Shown here: positions 44,837 to 54,598 of the stretch, piece after piece
Position numbering within the stretch: the first letter of the stretch is position 1
Layout: every line of letters starts with the position of its first letter
DNA from: Liopterus haemorrhoidalis
Lineage: Eukaryota; Arthropoda; Insecta; Coleoptera; Dytiscidae
Reading direction: 5' to 3'
Assembly: GCA_963971575.1 (NCBI GenBank)
Contig: OZ020619.1
Location: forward strand, 20,528,813 to 20,592,812
DNA length: 64,000 nucleotides
Program-made: the position numbers and the translations under genes
The notes under the pieces: model-generated
What the model saw: the letters and a program-made list of their open reading frames with translations, nothing else
Told to the model about the DNA's origin: nothing
Databases searched by the model: none

Positions 44837-45435
44837 TTATACTATGAACGGCAATGCGGCTCATTAAAAAATAAAATAATTATTCTTTTACGAACAATTT
44901 CCTATTAAACCTATTTAATTGAGAAACACATTTGTGTATGTGTATTGCGTTTCTTTATAAAAGTCAAGAATGCCCGGTTGTCTGCATTAACTAAACTTTG
45001 ATTTCGGTCGAAGGGACACTTTGATTATCAATCTACAAAAATATATAGATAAAAGATGAAGGGCTGGATTATCGGGAGTATACAGACTGCATCTAGAACT
45101 CATATTTAGAATGCTTATTGCATTCTTTAAAATTTCAATATGTATTTCTTTTCGTCGTATCCTTCCGAGTATATTGAATCCGTTCTTTTTCTGTGTATTC
45201 TTTGCTTCTATTTTCATTTTAGAAAACGAAATTTAGTACCGGAGACGTAACTAGCAATTAAAGCGCTTGTAGCTAGCCAACAAAAATGCGTTTTAAGTGT
45301 TTTGTAGGTGTGACCACCAAAAACCCTTATATATATTCTTTATTTATTCCCTAGGCCTTGCGGCGTTCAGGGTATTAACCATTACAAATAGAAATAGAAA
45401 AATCAAAAATAAAATAACGTACAACACAATACAAT
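44837..45435. other. Gene-free stretch
   Basis: AT-rich, no recognisable frame. The last 100 bases, with a polyadenylation-like AATAAA complement and CCCTAGGCCTTGCGG, are probably the 3' end of the minus-strand LINE fragment that follows. Confidence 0.35.
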
Positions 45436-46240
45436 TTACAATATTATGCTCCCTGTTTCTTCCCCTGACGGCCTCTCCCCCTCTTCTTCCCTTTCTCCCT
45501 CTTCCACCTCATCTGATTCGTCCTCTGTCCCTCTTTCACCCCTTCTCCCTCCTTCCTTCCTCCTTTTTTCACTTCCCTCTAACATCTCCATGAAGTGTTT
45601 TCTCCAGTTCTCGATGAAAATCCTGTTACTCCTGTCTCCTTGTTTCCCTCTCATCCTGTTTATATATTCCCAGGCTTGCTTTTCGTTCCTTATCTTTCCC
45701 AGTTCTTCTTGCTCCTTCTCCATATATCTTCTCTTTTTCTCCTTACATGTTTTTTTATACTGTCCCATTTTTTCTTTGTACCCTTCCTCCGTCTCCTCTT
45801 CATCACCCTCTTTGTTTCCATTTAGTATACTCCAACCCCTTTCCTCCAGCCATTCCAGCATATCTTCCCCTTATTCCTCACCTTATCCATTGCCACTCCC
45901 TTAAGTTCCATCCCTTCCCCTCCCACCCCTCCGCCGTCCCCATCAGTCTCTCCTATCCTTGCGTTAAAATCCCCTCCCACTACTATCCAGTCCCCTTCTC
46001 TCTCTTTCCCTAGCATTCCGTCCAATTCCCTCAGTTTCTCTTTACTTCCTCTATCTTCACCCTTCTTATCTCCTCCGATTTCTGTGCCCCCTCTTCATCC
46101 ATACACAATTCACATCTTACACCAGTGATGATACCCCCCATCGCCCTTCCTGTCTTTTTTTCCTTCTTCGACCCTTGACTTTTCCAAACCCATCCTTTCA
46201 GTACTTTTTCTTCCCATAATTCCCGTTCCTTATCCTCCAT
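45436..46240 (-). pseudogene. Degenerate LINE ORF2 fragment (endonuclease plus linker)
   Basis: Three short minus-strand frames belong together. 46240-46031 contains GRAMGGIITGVRCEL, the endonuclease middle. 46025-45822 contains DWIVVGGDFNARIGETDGDG, the GDFN motif. 45861-45436 begins MLEWLEERGWSILNGN, the continuation of the endonuclease, then jumps into a Lys/Glu/Arg-rich linker (KKRRYMEKEQEELGKI). The style matches LINE endonucleases I know from ants and other insects. There is no RT domain, so this is internally deleted and dead. The plus-strand Ser/Pro-rich frames are antisense shadows. Confidence 0.65.
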
Positions 46241-47598
46241 CCATGTCTACATCAACCTTATTATCTTAAATTCCTTCAAAAATTCCCAAAATTCTTCATC
46301 TTTTTCTTTAATCGCTGCCACATTCCTCATGTGTCTGTCTTAACTTTAATAATTTTTATTTATTTATTTATTTTATTTATTTATTTGTTTATTTGATTTG
46401 AATCGTAAACAGGACGAGACCAGAAACTACGACTACAAACATTTTATATAAATACATAACATATATACAGTGGCGGCGCTAGCGGGGGGTTTGAGGGGGC
46501 CCGGGCCCCCCTAAAAGTTGCTCTGGCCCCCAGTTGCTCCCCTAGAATTGCTTGGAAAAAAATATATTTAAGAAGTGAGGACCTTTTTTTTAGGTCATTA
46601 CTTGTATTTTCATATGTAAACGATAAAAAAATATTTCCTGCCCCCCCCCAAATTTTCCTCAAATTTTTTTTGTAAAAAATATCTCAATCCAAATCAATAG
46701 AAAAATTATTGAATGTAGATACCAACCGATGAATTGGAGAGTTCTGCATTGAATTTGTTCTGGCAAATGGCTGATGAAAAAGAATATATTTTCTGAGACT
46801 TTTCGTTCTAACATTAAAATTCCTTTTATTTAGGAGTGGTATGCAATCTATTTGACCAGTTATTAGTTTCTTTAGATACAATGAATCGGATAAATTTCAT
46901 TTAGCTTTCAGTGTTAGAATGTTGAAGCAGAGTCGGCCTTAGCAAGTCTGATGCCCCGGGCGAGATTTTTTTTTCCCGCCCCCGTAAAAAAATATAATAA
47001 TAATTACTCTATATAATAAAAGAGACGTCCTAAAAAAAAGGTCCTCACTTCTCAAATACTAGTAGGGTTGCCAGGCGTCCGGATAAAGCAGAACATAGTT
47101 AGGCTTTTTGATTGCGTGTCCGGCCAAAATAAACGGTGTCCGGCTTGTCCGGCTTTTGTTAGACTTTTTACATTTCGCAAACGAGCGAGCGCCGAGCGAG
47201 GCCGATCGCAGGCGAGTCGACTGTCGGTCGCTCCCGCAGTCCGCCCCCCTGCGCCAAGCCGCCGCCCGATACACTCCCGCCAGTGTTGCCAGATGTACGA
47301 TTTAAATAGTATTTGTACGATTATTTTTGCATAAGTACGATGTACGACTTCTTGGTATCAGATGTACGATTTTTTGATGTTTTTATTGATGAAACATATT
47401 TATTTATATACATTTTTAGTAAGTAAAATATTAATATTATATAATGCGATATATTGAATATTTTAGCCCTCGGATTTCAAATCGACGCGCTCTTAAATAG
47501 AATGTTTTATCTCGCTAAGATCGGGAATGCTCGGGCATATTCGAATATTCAAAAATATAAAGCTCACTCCTCATTGGTTAGAGTACTGTACTACAAAC
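46241..47598. other. Mosaic of transposon termini, no gene
   Basis: TTTA microsatellite at about 46350-46390. The terminus TACAGTGGCGGCGCTAGCGGGGGG is at 46468-46491, and AAGTGAGGACCTTTTTTTTAGGTCA is at 46575-46599, with its reverse at 47030-47055 (and again near 62400). A G+C-rich stretch at 47070-47285 has GTCCGGCTTGTCCGG and CGAGCGAGCGCCGAGCGAGG phrases. TACGATGTACGA phrases occur at 47295-47370. None forms a convincing gene. Confidence 0.45.
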
Positions 47599-48877
47599 GC
47601 CTATACATATTTATTGTATGTACAGGCTATTACAAACCTTTACGCGGAACTAAGTGCAATTTAAATTTTCTTAAGTAGTCATTAGTTAATTTTTTATAGA
47701 TTTAAGTAGGCTGTCCTAAACAAAATTATCAAAAGCTTCAATCAATCGGTAAAAGTTACTAGATTTGAAAATCTAGTTCCGCTTAAACCAATAAAACCGC
47801 CTATACATATTTATTGTATGTATAGGCTATTACAAACCTTTACGCGGAACTAAATGCAATTTAAATTTTCTTAAATTATCAATAGCTAATTTTTTATAGA
47901 TTGAAGTAGGTTGTCCTAAACAAAATAATCAAAAGTTTCAATCAATCGGTAAAAGTTACTAGATTTGAAAATCTAGTTCCGCTTAAACCAATAAAACCGC
48001 CTATACATATTTATTGTATGTATAGGCTATTACAAACCTTTACGCGGAACTAAATGCAATTTAAATTTTCTTAAATTGTCAATAGCTAATTTTTTATAGA
48101 TTGAAGTAGGTTGTCCTAAACAAAATAATCAAAAGCTTCAATCAATCGGTAAAAGTTACTAGATTTGAAAATCTAGTTCCGCTTAAACCAATAAAACTGC
48201 CTATACATATTTATTGCATGTATAGGCTATTACAAACCTTTACGCGGAACTAAATGCAATTTAAATTTTCTTAAATTGTCAATAGCTAATTTTTTATAGA
48301 TTGAAGTAGGTTGTCCTAAACAAAATAATCAAAAGTTTCAATCAATCGGTAAAAGTTACTAGATTTGAAAATCTAGTTCCGCTTAAACCAATAAAACCGC
48401 CTATACATATTTATTGTATGTATAGGCTATTACAAACCTTTACGCGGAACTAAATGCAATTTAAATTTTCTTAAATTGTCAATAGCTAATTTTTTATAGA
48501 TTGAAGTAGGTTGTCCTAAACAAAATAATCAAAAGCTTCAATCAATCGGTAAAAGTTACTAGATTTGAAAATCTAGTTCCGCTTAAACCAATAAAACTGC
48601 CTATACATATTTATTGCATGTATAGGCTATTACAAACCTTTACGCGGAACTAAATGCAATTTAAATTTTCTTAAATTGTCAATAGCTAATTTTTTATAGA
48701 TTGAACTAGGTTGTCTTAAACAAAATTATCAAAAGCTTCAATCAATCGGTAAAAGTTACTAGATTTGAAAATCTAGTTCCGCTTAAACCAATAAATCCGC
48801 CTATACATATTTATTGTATGTATAGGCTATTATAAACCTTTAGGCGGAACTAAATGCAATTTAAATTTTTTTAAATT
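47599..48877. repeat. Tandem array of a MITE, exact 200 bp period
   Basis: TATAGGCTATTACAAACC starts a unit at 47621 (variant), 47821, 48021, 48221, 48421, 48621 and 48821: five complete 200 bp steps after the first, plus a partial last unit. Each unit is the GCGGAACTA MITE (GCGGAACTAAATG...TAGTTCCGC). The junctions form a palindrome, GCCTATACATA TTTATTG TATGTATAGGC. Some variants alternate between neighbours, suggesting a 400 bp higher-order unit. The array ends in a TA run at 48884-48904. Confidence 0.9.
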
Positions 48878-48961
48878 GTCAATATATATATATATATATA
48901 TATAAATAAAACTTCTTTGTTGATCGTCAAATTATAAAATATATATTATGAATTAATAAAA

Positions 48962-49005
48962 TGGAGACGTTTCGGCCACGAAAATGTGGTCATCATCAGT
49001 CTACA
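48962..49005 (-). ncRNA. Hammerhead-like ribozyme motif, left Penelope-like copy
   Basis: Minus strand: TAGA-CTGATGA-TGACCAC-ATTTTC-GTGGCC-GAAACGTC-TCC. The catalytic boxes CTGATGA and GAAA match the hammerhead consensus. Helix II is CCAC/GTGG plus an imperfect extension, helix I is short (AGA with TC), and helix III is minimal. It mirrors 52697-52740. Confidence 0.55.
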
Positions 49006-49384
49006 ATAAAATGGAATACATAAGCATATTAAAAAATATAAAAAAATATATAAAAAACAAATCATGTAAAAATAAAAATGATGAGAATAAATAAATAAAA
49101 ACAGAAATAATGTCAAAAATATAAAAAAAATCAGGAAAACGTATAAAATAAGTGAGTAATTAAATAAATAAGTAAATAAATAAATAAATAAACCACGGCG
49201 TAGCAAATACAAGTGTACTCAAATGTAAAATGCACTAAAAAAGAAATCAAGACAGCTTACCTGAGGAGGTGTGTGAATAGTTTACACCAGTTAGAACAGA
49301 ATGAGTCCGTGAATTACGGTAGAGAAAAAATATAAAGAATTTGAAATTTTATTAAAAAGATAGAACATGCGCATATGCAACGAT

Positions 49385-50830
49385 TTAGTTTTTAAAATAA
49401 TCAGTTAATGACGTATAAGATGCACTGAGTGCCTGTGTGTCACTGCGTTTGTTTACGTTTTTTTGGAACGTACTTTGGATGTGTAACATTTCCGAGACAA
49501 GCCTTTTTCCGTTGTGTTTTTCAATATCCAAAATCTGTACTTGACTATAGTCAAACTTATGGTTGTTTTCGTTGGCGTGTATAGCTAACCCAGTGCTAAG
49601 AGGTTTCAATCTGGTGTCGCTTTTATGCTGCGTGAGCCTACATTTAAGCGCCTGACTGGTAGTGCCAACATAAATTTTGCTACAATCAGTACATGGAATC
49701 GAATAAACAACATTGGCTTTCGACGTTTTTTCGACCCTTGACTTAAGTTGGCTGTAATTTTGCCTGTTATTGTTGCAAGTGGTATAAGCAACATTAACAT
49801 TATACTTGTCAAATATTTTCTTATAGCCAATTGACGACTTATTTACGTATGGAATGGAAATATAATGTAAACTTTCGTTTTTCTTAGGTCGTTGAGGGCC
49901 ATTGTAAATAAAATTAACGCGATTCTTAATGCATTTATTGATCAAACTAACAGGGAAGTCATTGCGGACAAAGGCTTCTTTTACTTTGCGTAAATTTTCC
50001 GGTCTGAACTCAGGATTGGCTAACTTGATAGCATGATCAATAACATTATTCATCACATTAATTTTTTGGCTCATCGGGTGATTAGAATGGAAGTTTATGT
50101 ATCTGAAACTGTGAGTTTCTTTTTGATACCAGTTAGTGATGATGTTCGGTCCATTCTGCTCACGGATGATCTTGACGTCCAAGAATGATATTTCATTATT
50201 GTTTTCCAATTCATACGTAAACTTAAGCTTGGGATGAAAACTGTTAAAAGTACTTAACAATTCATCGATCATATTCTCAGGAAATGTTAGTATGAGATCG
50301 TCCACATACCGGAAGTAGAAGCCGGGATTAACACCAAGTTTGGCTAGACATTTGGATTCAAGGTCTTCCATGACTAGGTTCGCTATAGTGCTAGAAATCG
50401 GGCTTCCCATTGCACATCCATGTGTTTGTTTATATGTGTCATTTTCAAACTTAAAGTAAGTATTCCTTAGACAGAACTCTAACCCTGCTAAGAATTCTAC
50501 TTTACCTAAATCCTGACAGTGCTCAGAGATTACATCCCACTTATCACTAACCAAGTTGAGTGCCAAATCAATCGGGATATTGGTATATAAAGAGGTAACG
50601 TCTAAGGACAAGATGATGTGTCCTGGAGGAACTTTGGTTTCTCTTATATTTTTGACGAACTCAAAAGAGTTGCTAACGTTACTCTCTTTTTTGCCAATAA
50701 TCTTGGATACAATCTGGGAACACCACCTGGATAATTTGTAAGTGGGTGAATCAATACTGGACACTATTGGACGGTACGGTATTCCAACCTTATGGATTTT
50801 AGGCAAGAAGTAGATTCTCGGTGGTAACGC
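49385..50830 (-). CDS. Penelope-like RT plus GIY-YIG endonuclease, left copy, 5'-truncated
   Basis: The frame is open from the inner palindrome edge, with no proper start codon in it; a TTG at 50806 is not a likely start. Motifs are PRIYFLPKIHK, YRPIVSSIDSPTYKLSRW, LSLDVTSLYTNIP (RT A), HGCAMGSPISSTIANLVMED (RT B) and FYFRYVDDLIL (RT C, catalytic DD). The endonuclease has VVYSIPCTDCSKIYVGTTSQ, the GIY-YIG core, and LTQHKSDTR. It ends YTSLTDYFKN. No stop or frameshift over 480 codons. The N-terminal region before PKIHK is missing. Protein sequence identical to the right copy over the shared part. Confidence 0.85.
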   Translation of the reverse strand, partial: ALPPRIYFLPKIHKVGIPYRPIVSSIDSPTYKLSRWCSQIVSKIIGKKESNVSNSFEFVKNIRETKVPPGHIILSLDVTSLYTNIPIDLALNLVSDKWDVISEHCQDLGKVEFLAGLEFCLRNTYFKFENDTYKQTHGCAMGSPISSTIANLVMEDLESKCLAKLGVNPGFYFRYVDDLILTFPENMIDELLSTFNSFHPKLKFTYELENNNEISFLDVKIIREQNGPNIITNWYQKETHSFRYINFHSNHPMSQKINVMNNVIDHAIKLANPEFRPENLRKVKEAFVRNDFPVSLINKCIKNRVNFIYNGPQRPKKNESLHYISIPYVNKSSIGYKKIFDKYNVNVAYTTCNNNRQNYSQLKSRVEKTSKANVVYSIPCTDCSKIYVGTTSQALKCRLTQHKSDTRLKPLSTGLAIHANENNHKFDYSQVQILDIEKHNGKRLVSEMLHIQSTFQKNVNKRSDTQALSASYTSLTDYFKN

Positions 50831-50832
50831 AT

Positions 50833-50869
50833 AAAGACCGCACCACTAAAACCAAACTCACCATCAACA
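50833..50869. other. 37 bp palindrome centre
   Basis: The only unpaired bases between the arms. Read rightwards they continue the RT frame (TTKTKLTIN), so they belong to the right-hand element. The palindrome is therefore a right copy truncated 37 bp further upstream than the left copy. Confidence 0.85.
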
Positions 50870-52317
50870 ATGCGTTACCACCGAGAATCTACTTCTTGCC
50901 TAAAATCCATAAGGTTGGAATACCGTACCGTCCAATAGTGTCCAGTATTGATTCACCCACTTACAAATTATCCAGGTGGTGTTCCCAGATTGTATCCAAG
51001 ATTATTGGCAAAAAAGAGAGTAACGTTAGCAACTCTTTTGAGTTCGTCAAAAATATAAGAGAAACCAAAGTTCCTCCAGGACACATCATCTTGTCCTTAG
51101 ACGTTACCTCTTTATATACCAATATCCCGATTGATTTGGCACTCAACTTGGTTAGTGATAAGTGGGATGTAATCTCTGAGCACTGTCAGGATTTAGGTAA
51201 AGTAGAATTCTTAGCAGGGTTAGAGTTCTGTCTAAGGAATACTTACTTTAAGTTTGAAAATGACACATATAAACAAACACATGGATGTGCAATGGGAAGC
51301 CCGATTTCTAGCACTATAGCGAACCTAGTCATGGAAGACCTTGAATCCAAATGTCTAGCCAAACTTGGTGTTAATCCCGGCTTCTACTTCCGGTATGTGG
51401 ACGATCTCATACTAACATTTCCTGAGAATATGATCGATGAATTGTTAAGTACTTTTAACAGTTTTCATCCCAAGCTTAAGTTTACGTATGAATTGGAAAA
51501 CAATAATGAAATATCATTCTTGGACGTCAAGATCATCCGTGAGCAGAATGGACCGAACATCATCACTAACTGGTATCAAAAAGAAACTCACAGTTTCAGA
51601 TACATAAACTTCCATTCTAATCACCCGATGAGCCAAAAAATTAATGTGATGAATAATGTTATTGATCATGCTATCAAGTTAGCCAATCCTGAGTTCAGAC
51701 CGGAAAATTTACGCAAAGTAAAAGAAGCCTTTGTCCGCAATGACTTCCCTGTTAGTTTGATCAATAAATGCATTAAGAATCGCGTTAATTTTATTTACAA
51801 TGGCCCTCAACGACCTAAGAAAAACGAAAGTTTACATTATATTTCCATTCCATACGTAAATAAGTCGTCAATTGGCTATAAGAAAATATTTGACAAGTAT
51901 AATGTTAATGTTGCTTATACCACTTGCAACAATAACAGGCAAAATTACAGCCAACTTAAGTCAAGGGTCGAAAAAACGTCGAAAGCCAATGTTGTTTATT
52001 CGATTCCATGTACTGATTGTAGCAAAATTTATGTTGGCACTACCAGTCAGGCGCTTAAATGTAGGCTCACGCAGCATAAAAGCGACACCAGATTGAAACC
52101 TCTTAGCACTGGGTTAGCTATACACGCCAACGAAAACAACCATAAGTTTGACTATAGTCAAGTACAGATTTTGGATATTGAAAAACACAACGGAAAAAGG
52201 CTTGTCTCGGAAATGTTACACATCCAAAGTACGTTCCAAAAAAACGTAAACAAACGCAGTGACACACAGGCACTCAGTGCATCTTATACGTCATTAACTG
52301 ATTATTTTAAAAACTAA
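50833..52317 (+). CDS. Penelope-like RT plus GIY-YIG endonuclease, right copy, 5'-truncated
   Basis: Same protein as the left copy with about 12 more N-terminal residues from the spacer (TTKTKLTINNALPPRIYFLP). RT motifs A (LSLDVTSLYTNI), B (GSPISSTIAN) and C (YVDD near 51397) and the GIY-YIG core (about 51990-52045) are intact, and it ends at TAA 52315-52317. The GTG at 50821 is an artefact start in the other arm. Penelope RTs are related to telomerase RT, and GIY-YIG nicks target DNA. This copy could only act if the missing N-terminal part were not needed. Confidence 0.85.
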   Translation, partial: KDRTTKTKLTINNALPPRIYFLPKIHKVGIPYRPIVSSIDSPTYKLSRWCSQIVSKIIGKKESNVSNSFEFVKNIRETKVPPGHIILSLDVTSLYTNIPIDLALNLVSDKWDVISEHCQDLGKVEFLAGLEFCLRNTYFKFENDTYKQTHGCAMGSPISSTIANLVMEDLESKCLAKLGVNPGFYFRYVDDLILTFPENMIDELLSTFNSFHPKLKFTYELENNNEISFLDVKIIREQNGPNIITNWYQKETHSFRYINFHSNHPMSQKINVMNNVIDHAIKLANPEFRPENLRKVKEAFVRNDFPVSLINKCIKNRVNFIYNGPQRPKKNESLHYISIPYVNKSSIGYKKIFDKYNVNVAYTTCNNNRQNYSQLKSRVEKTSKANVVYSIPCTDCSKIYVGTTSQALKCRLTQHKSDTRLKPLSTGLAIHANENNHKFDYSQVQILDIEKHNGKRLVSEMLHIQSTFQKNVNKRSDTQALSASYTSLTDYFKN

Positions 52318-52801
52318 ATCGTTGCATATGCGCATGTTCTATCTTTTTAATAAAATTTCAAATTCTTTATATTTTTTCTCTACCGTAATTCACGGACTCA
52401 TTCTGTTCTAACTGGTGTAAACTATTCACACACCTCCTCAGGTAAGCTGTCTTGATTTCTTTTTTAGTGCATTTTACATTTGAGTACACTTGTATTTGCT
52501 ACGCCGTGGTTTATTTATTTATTTATTTACTTATTTATTTAATTACTCACTTATTTTATACGTTTTCCTGATTTTTTTTATATTTTTGACATTATTTCTG
52601 TTTTTATTTATTTATTCTCATCATTTTTATTTTTACATGATTTGTTTTTTATATATTTTTTTATATTTTTTAATATGCTTATGTATTCCATTTTATTGTA
52701 GACTGATGATGACCACATTTTCGTGGCCGAAACGTCTCCATTTTATTAATTCATAATATATATTTTATAATTTGACGATCAACAAAGAATTTTTATTTAT
52801 A
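50870..52801 (+). mobile_element. Penelope-like element, right arm of a second palindrome
   Basis: Mirror of 48901-50832. The 3' untranslated region contains TTTA runs near 52510-52540, as does the left arm. The element ends at TTTTTATTTAT (52801), and a (TA)n tract follows at 52829-52838. Confidence 0.9.
52697..52740 (+). ncRNA. Hammerhead-like ribozyme motif, right Penelope-like copy
   Basis: CTGATGA at 52703-52709, helix II around ATTTTC, GAAA at 52729-52732, then CGTC and TCC. The same features and caveats apply as at 48962-49005. Confidence 0.55.
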
Positions 52802-52838
52802 CATACTCACGTCAAGATCCAATTAATATATATATATA

Positions 52839-53025
52839 TGTTAGCGAAAATATAATTATGCAACATTTATCCTTATTAACGATCGTGGGGTGCTATATAT
52901 CGTTGCTAAGGCATATTGTTTTATGTAAATAGAATAGTATAAAATATATCATATGATGTGTGAGACGTATTAGTTGATCAATAAAATCATGTCTTATTAT
53001 TCATAAAATACCTTTTTTATTAATA
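52839..53025 (+). repeat. 5' LTR of the compact element
   Basis: TGTTAGCG...TTATTAATA, 187 bp, one visible difference from 54382-54568 (TTTATGTAAAT versus TTTATATAAAT). The AATAAA-like ATCAATAAAATC at 52978-52989 could act as the poly(A) signal. Confidence 0.85.
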
Positions 53026-53041
53026 TCAGAAGTGCGATTGG
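53026..53041 (+). promoter_or_regulatory. Primer-binding site of the compact element
   Basis: TCAGAAGTGCGATTGG directly after the LTR. It matches the Gypsy-type element's site (TCAGAAGTGGGATTCG) except at two positions, so it probably uses the same tRNA class with weaker pairing. Confidence 0.55.
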
Positions 53042-54091
53042 CCTATCACCCACAAGAAATATAAAATAAGTGCTATATTAAAAATATTTTTTTTAATGCA
53101 ATATTGGTGCAAAGAAATTGTATAATATTGCAAAGGCTAATGTAAAGTTTTCAGTTAAAGGTAACGATTGAGAATCATATAAAGGTAGTATGAATTATGA
53201 GCAAGATAATAAATTGGCAAATTTCAAGTTATTTTGTCAAAAATTATTTCAAGTGGTTTCTAAGGAAATGACACTTATTGGAATAAATAAGAAATGTGAC
53301 ATTTGTTTGAAAATGCAGAATCTTAACAAAGATCCCTAAAAATTGTCAGGATGAACGAGCGTTGCTTTGTTATTAACAAACACAATTTACGAAGGTAACT
53401 GGTTAGATTGATTTTGACTAAAATGGTAAGAGGCATTTTATTGTTTTGGTTAAATCATATGGCACGTGTTAGCCATAATGAGTAAAATTTAGATTTGAGA
53501 TTTAATATTTGAGATTTTAATAATTGAGTTTTAAGACATCAAAATATGAGATTTTTTTTTTGATATTTGTGATTTAATGTCTGAGTTATGATATTTGAGA
53601 TTTGATAATTAAGATCTGAGTTTCGAGATTTGAGTTTTAAAGTTGAACGTTTATTGGAAAAGACAAACGACAGATCACTGGGATCGGATTGACAGAATAA
53701 ACTGATAAATGTAATTGCTAATGAGTTGAGAGAAAAGGTTGTCGAGTACCGCAAGACATGCCGCTGCCAGTGGCATCAGTCCGGTAATAGCTCTGTAACC
53801 ATGGTGGCAGATGGTGAGCTATGGCGACGGGCTGATGATGTTGATGATAAAGCACTGTGTGTGCAGAAACAAATAAACGGTCTCTGAGCTTGTTGTACTG
53901 TAGACAATCTGTAATGAAGGAAACTAATAGATAGTTATTGAGTATCTGAGCTTATTGATCTAGTCACTGAGTTCGTGGTAGATAAATGAAATGTTAACGT
54001 ATAGTCTCTAAGCTTTCAGATCATAAGTTATAGTATTCCTGGAGAGTTCTGTTTTAAATAAATATTTACTTTTATTAATTGACATTGGTGC

Positions 54092-54475
54092 ATGGTTGAT
54101 TTTGTGAAAGATCAATTCTGCGCCCAAATTGCTCTATTTACAGATTATGAATTAGGTGAAGAATTTGAAGATGCAGTAGAAGATGAATGGTGGACCAGCT
54201 CAAGAATGGAATTCCTGGTATGCAGGATGCTGTTACTGGTACGCAAGATGCAGGATGCTGTTGTTGGTATGGAGCAGACCATTGGTGGTATGCAGGTTGC
54301 TGTTGCTGATAACAACAATGCTGTTAATGGTGTGAAGAATACAGTTGCGTCCCGAGAACGTTCCGCATGTCAGTCTGGCCGTGTTAGCGAAAATATAATT
54401 ATGCAACATTTATCCTTATTAACGATCGTGGGGTGCTATATATCGTTGCTAAGGCATATTGTTTTATATAAATAG
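54092..54475 (+). CDS. Short acidic reading frame of the compact LTR element
   Basis: ATG 54092 (MVDFVKDQFCAQIALFTDYE) opens 127 codons that run into the 3' LTR. The first 97 or so are internal: an acidic Glu/Asp-rich start followed by Met/Val/Gly-rich repeats (MQDAVVGMEQTIGGMQVAVA). No domain is recognised. It could be a gag remnant or a chance frame; a gag origin is only inferred from position. Confidence 0.3.
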   Translation: MVDFVKDQFCAQIALFTDYELGEEFEDAVEDEWWTSSRMEFLVCRMLLLVRKMQDAVVGMEQTIGGMQVAVADNNNAVNGVKNTVASRERSACQSGRVSENIIMQHLSLLTIVGCYISLLRHIVLYK

Positions 54476-54558
54476 AATAGTATAAAATATATCATATGAT
54501 GTGTGAGACGTATTAGTTGATCAATAAAATCATGTCTTATTATTCATAAAATACCTTT

Positions 54559-54568
<10 letters not shown>
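54382..54568 (+). repeat. 3' LTR of the compact element
   Basis: Near-identical to 52839-53025. A clear polypurine tract is not seen before it; the upstream bases are CAGTCTGGCCG. It is followed by (TA)n to about 54595. Confidence 0.85.

Positions 54569-54597
<29 letters not shown>

Positions 54598-54598
<1 letters not shown>

Larger units (their letters stand above)
48901..50832 (-). mobile_element. Penelope-like element, left arm of a second palindrome
   Basis: 1932 bp that are the reverse complement of 50870-52801, with one difference seen at the outer edge (near 48912). It holds RT plus GIY-YIG (50830-49385), a 3' untranslated region and a hammerhead-like terminus (48962-49005). It is flanked outside by (TA)n and inside by a 37 bp spacer. 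Confidence 0.9.
52839..54568 (+). mobile_element. Compact non-autonomous LTR element
   Basis: Two 187 bp LTRs enclose only 1.36 kb. The element begins TGTTAGCG, as the Gypsy-type LTR begins TGTTAGC. The primer-binding position reads TCAGAAGTGCGATTGG, and GGCCG precedes the 3' LTR in both. Internal phrases (TTGTCGAGTACCGCAAG, ACTGTAGACAATCTGTAAT) also occur, on the minus strand, in the Gypsy-type element. It is therefore likely a small dependent relative. There are no pol domains. It sits inside a TA-rich tract on both sides. Confidence 0.8.

Noticed and set aside
45446..46013. Plus-strand Ser/Pro/Leu-rich frames
   Set aside because: Antisense of the Glu/Lys-rich LINE linker and endonuclease on the minus strand, which carries the GDFN motif.
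47599..48877. 200 bp array considered as a nucleosome-scale satellite or centromere
   Set aside because: Only six to seven units, each identifiable as a known MITE family in this window; no evidence for centromeric location.
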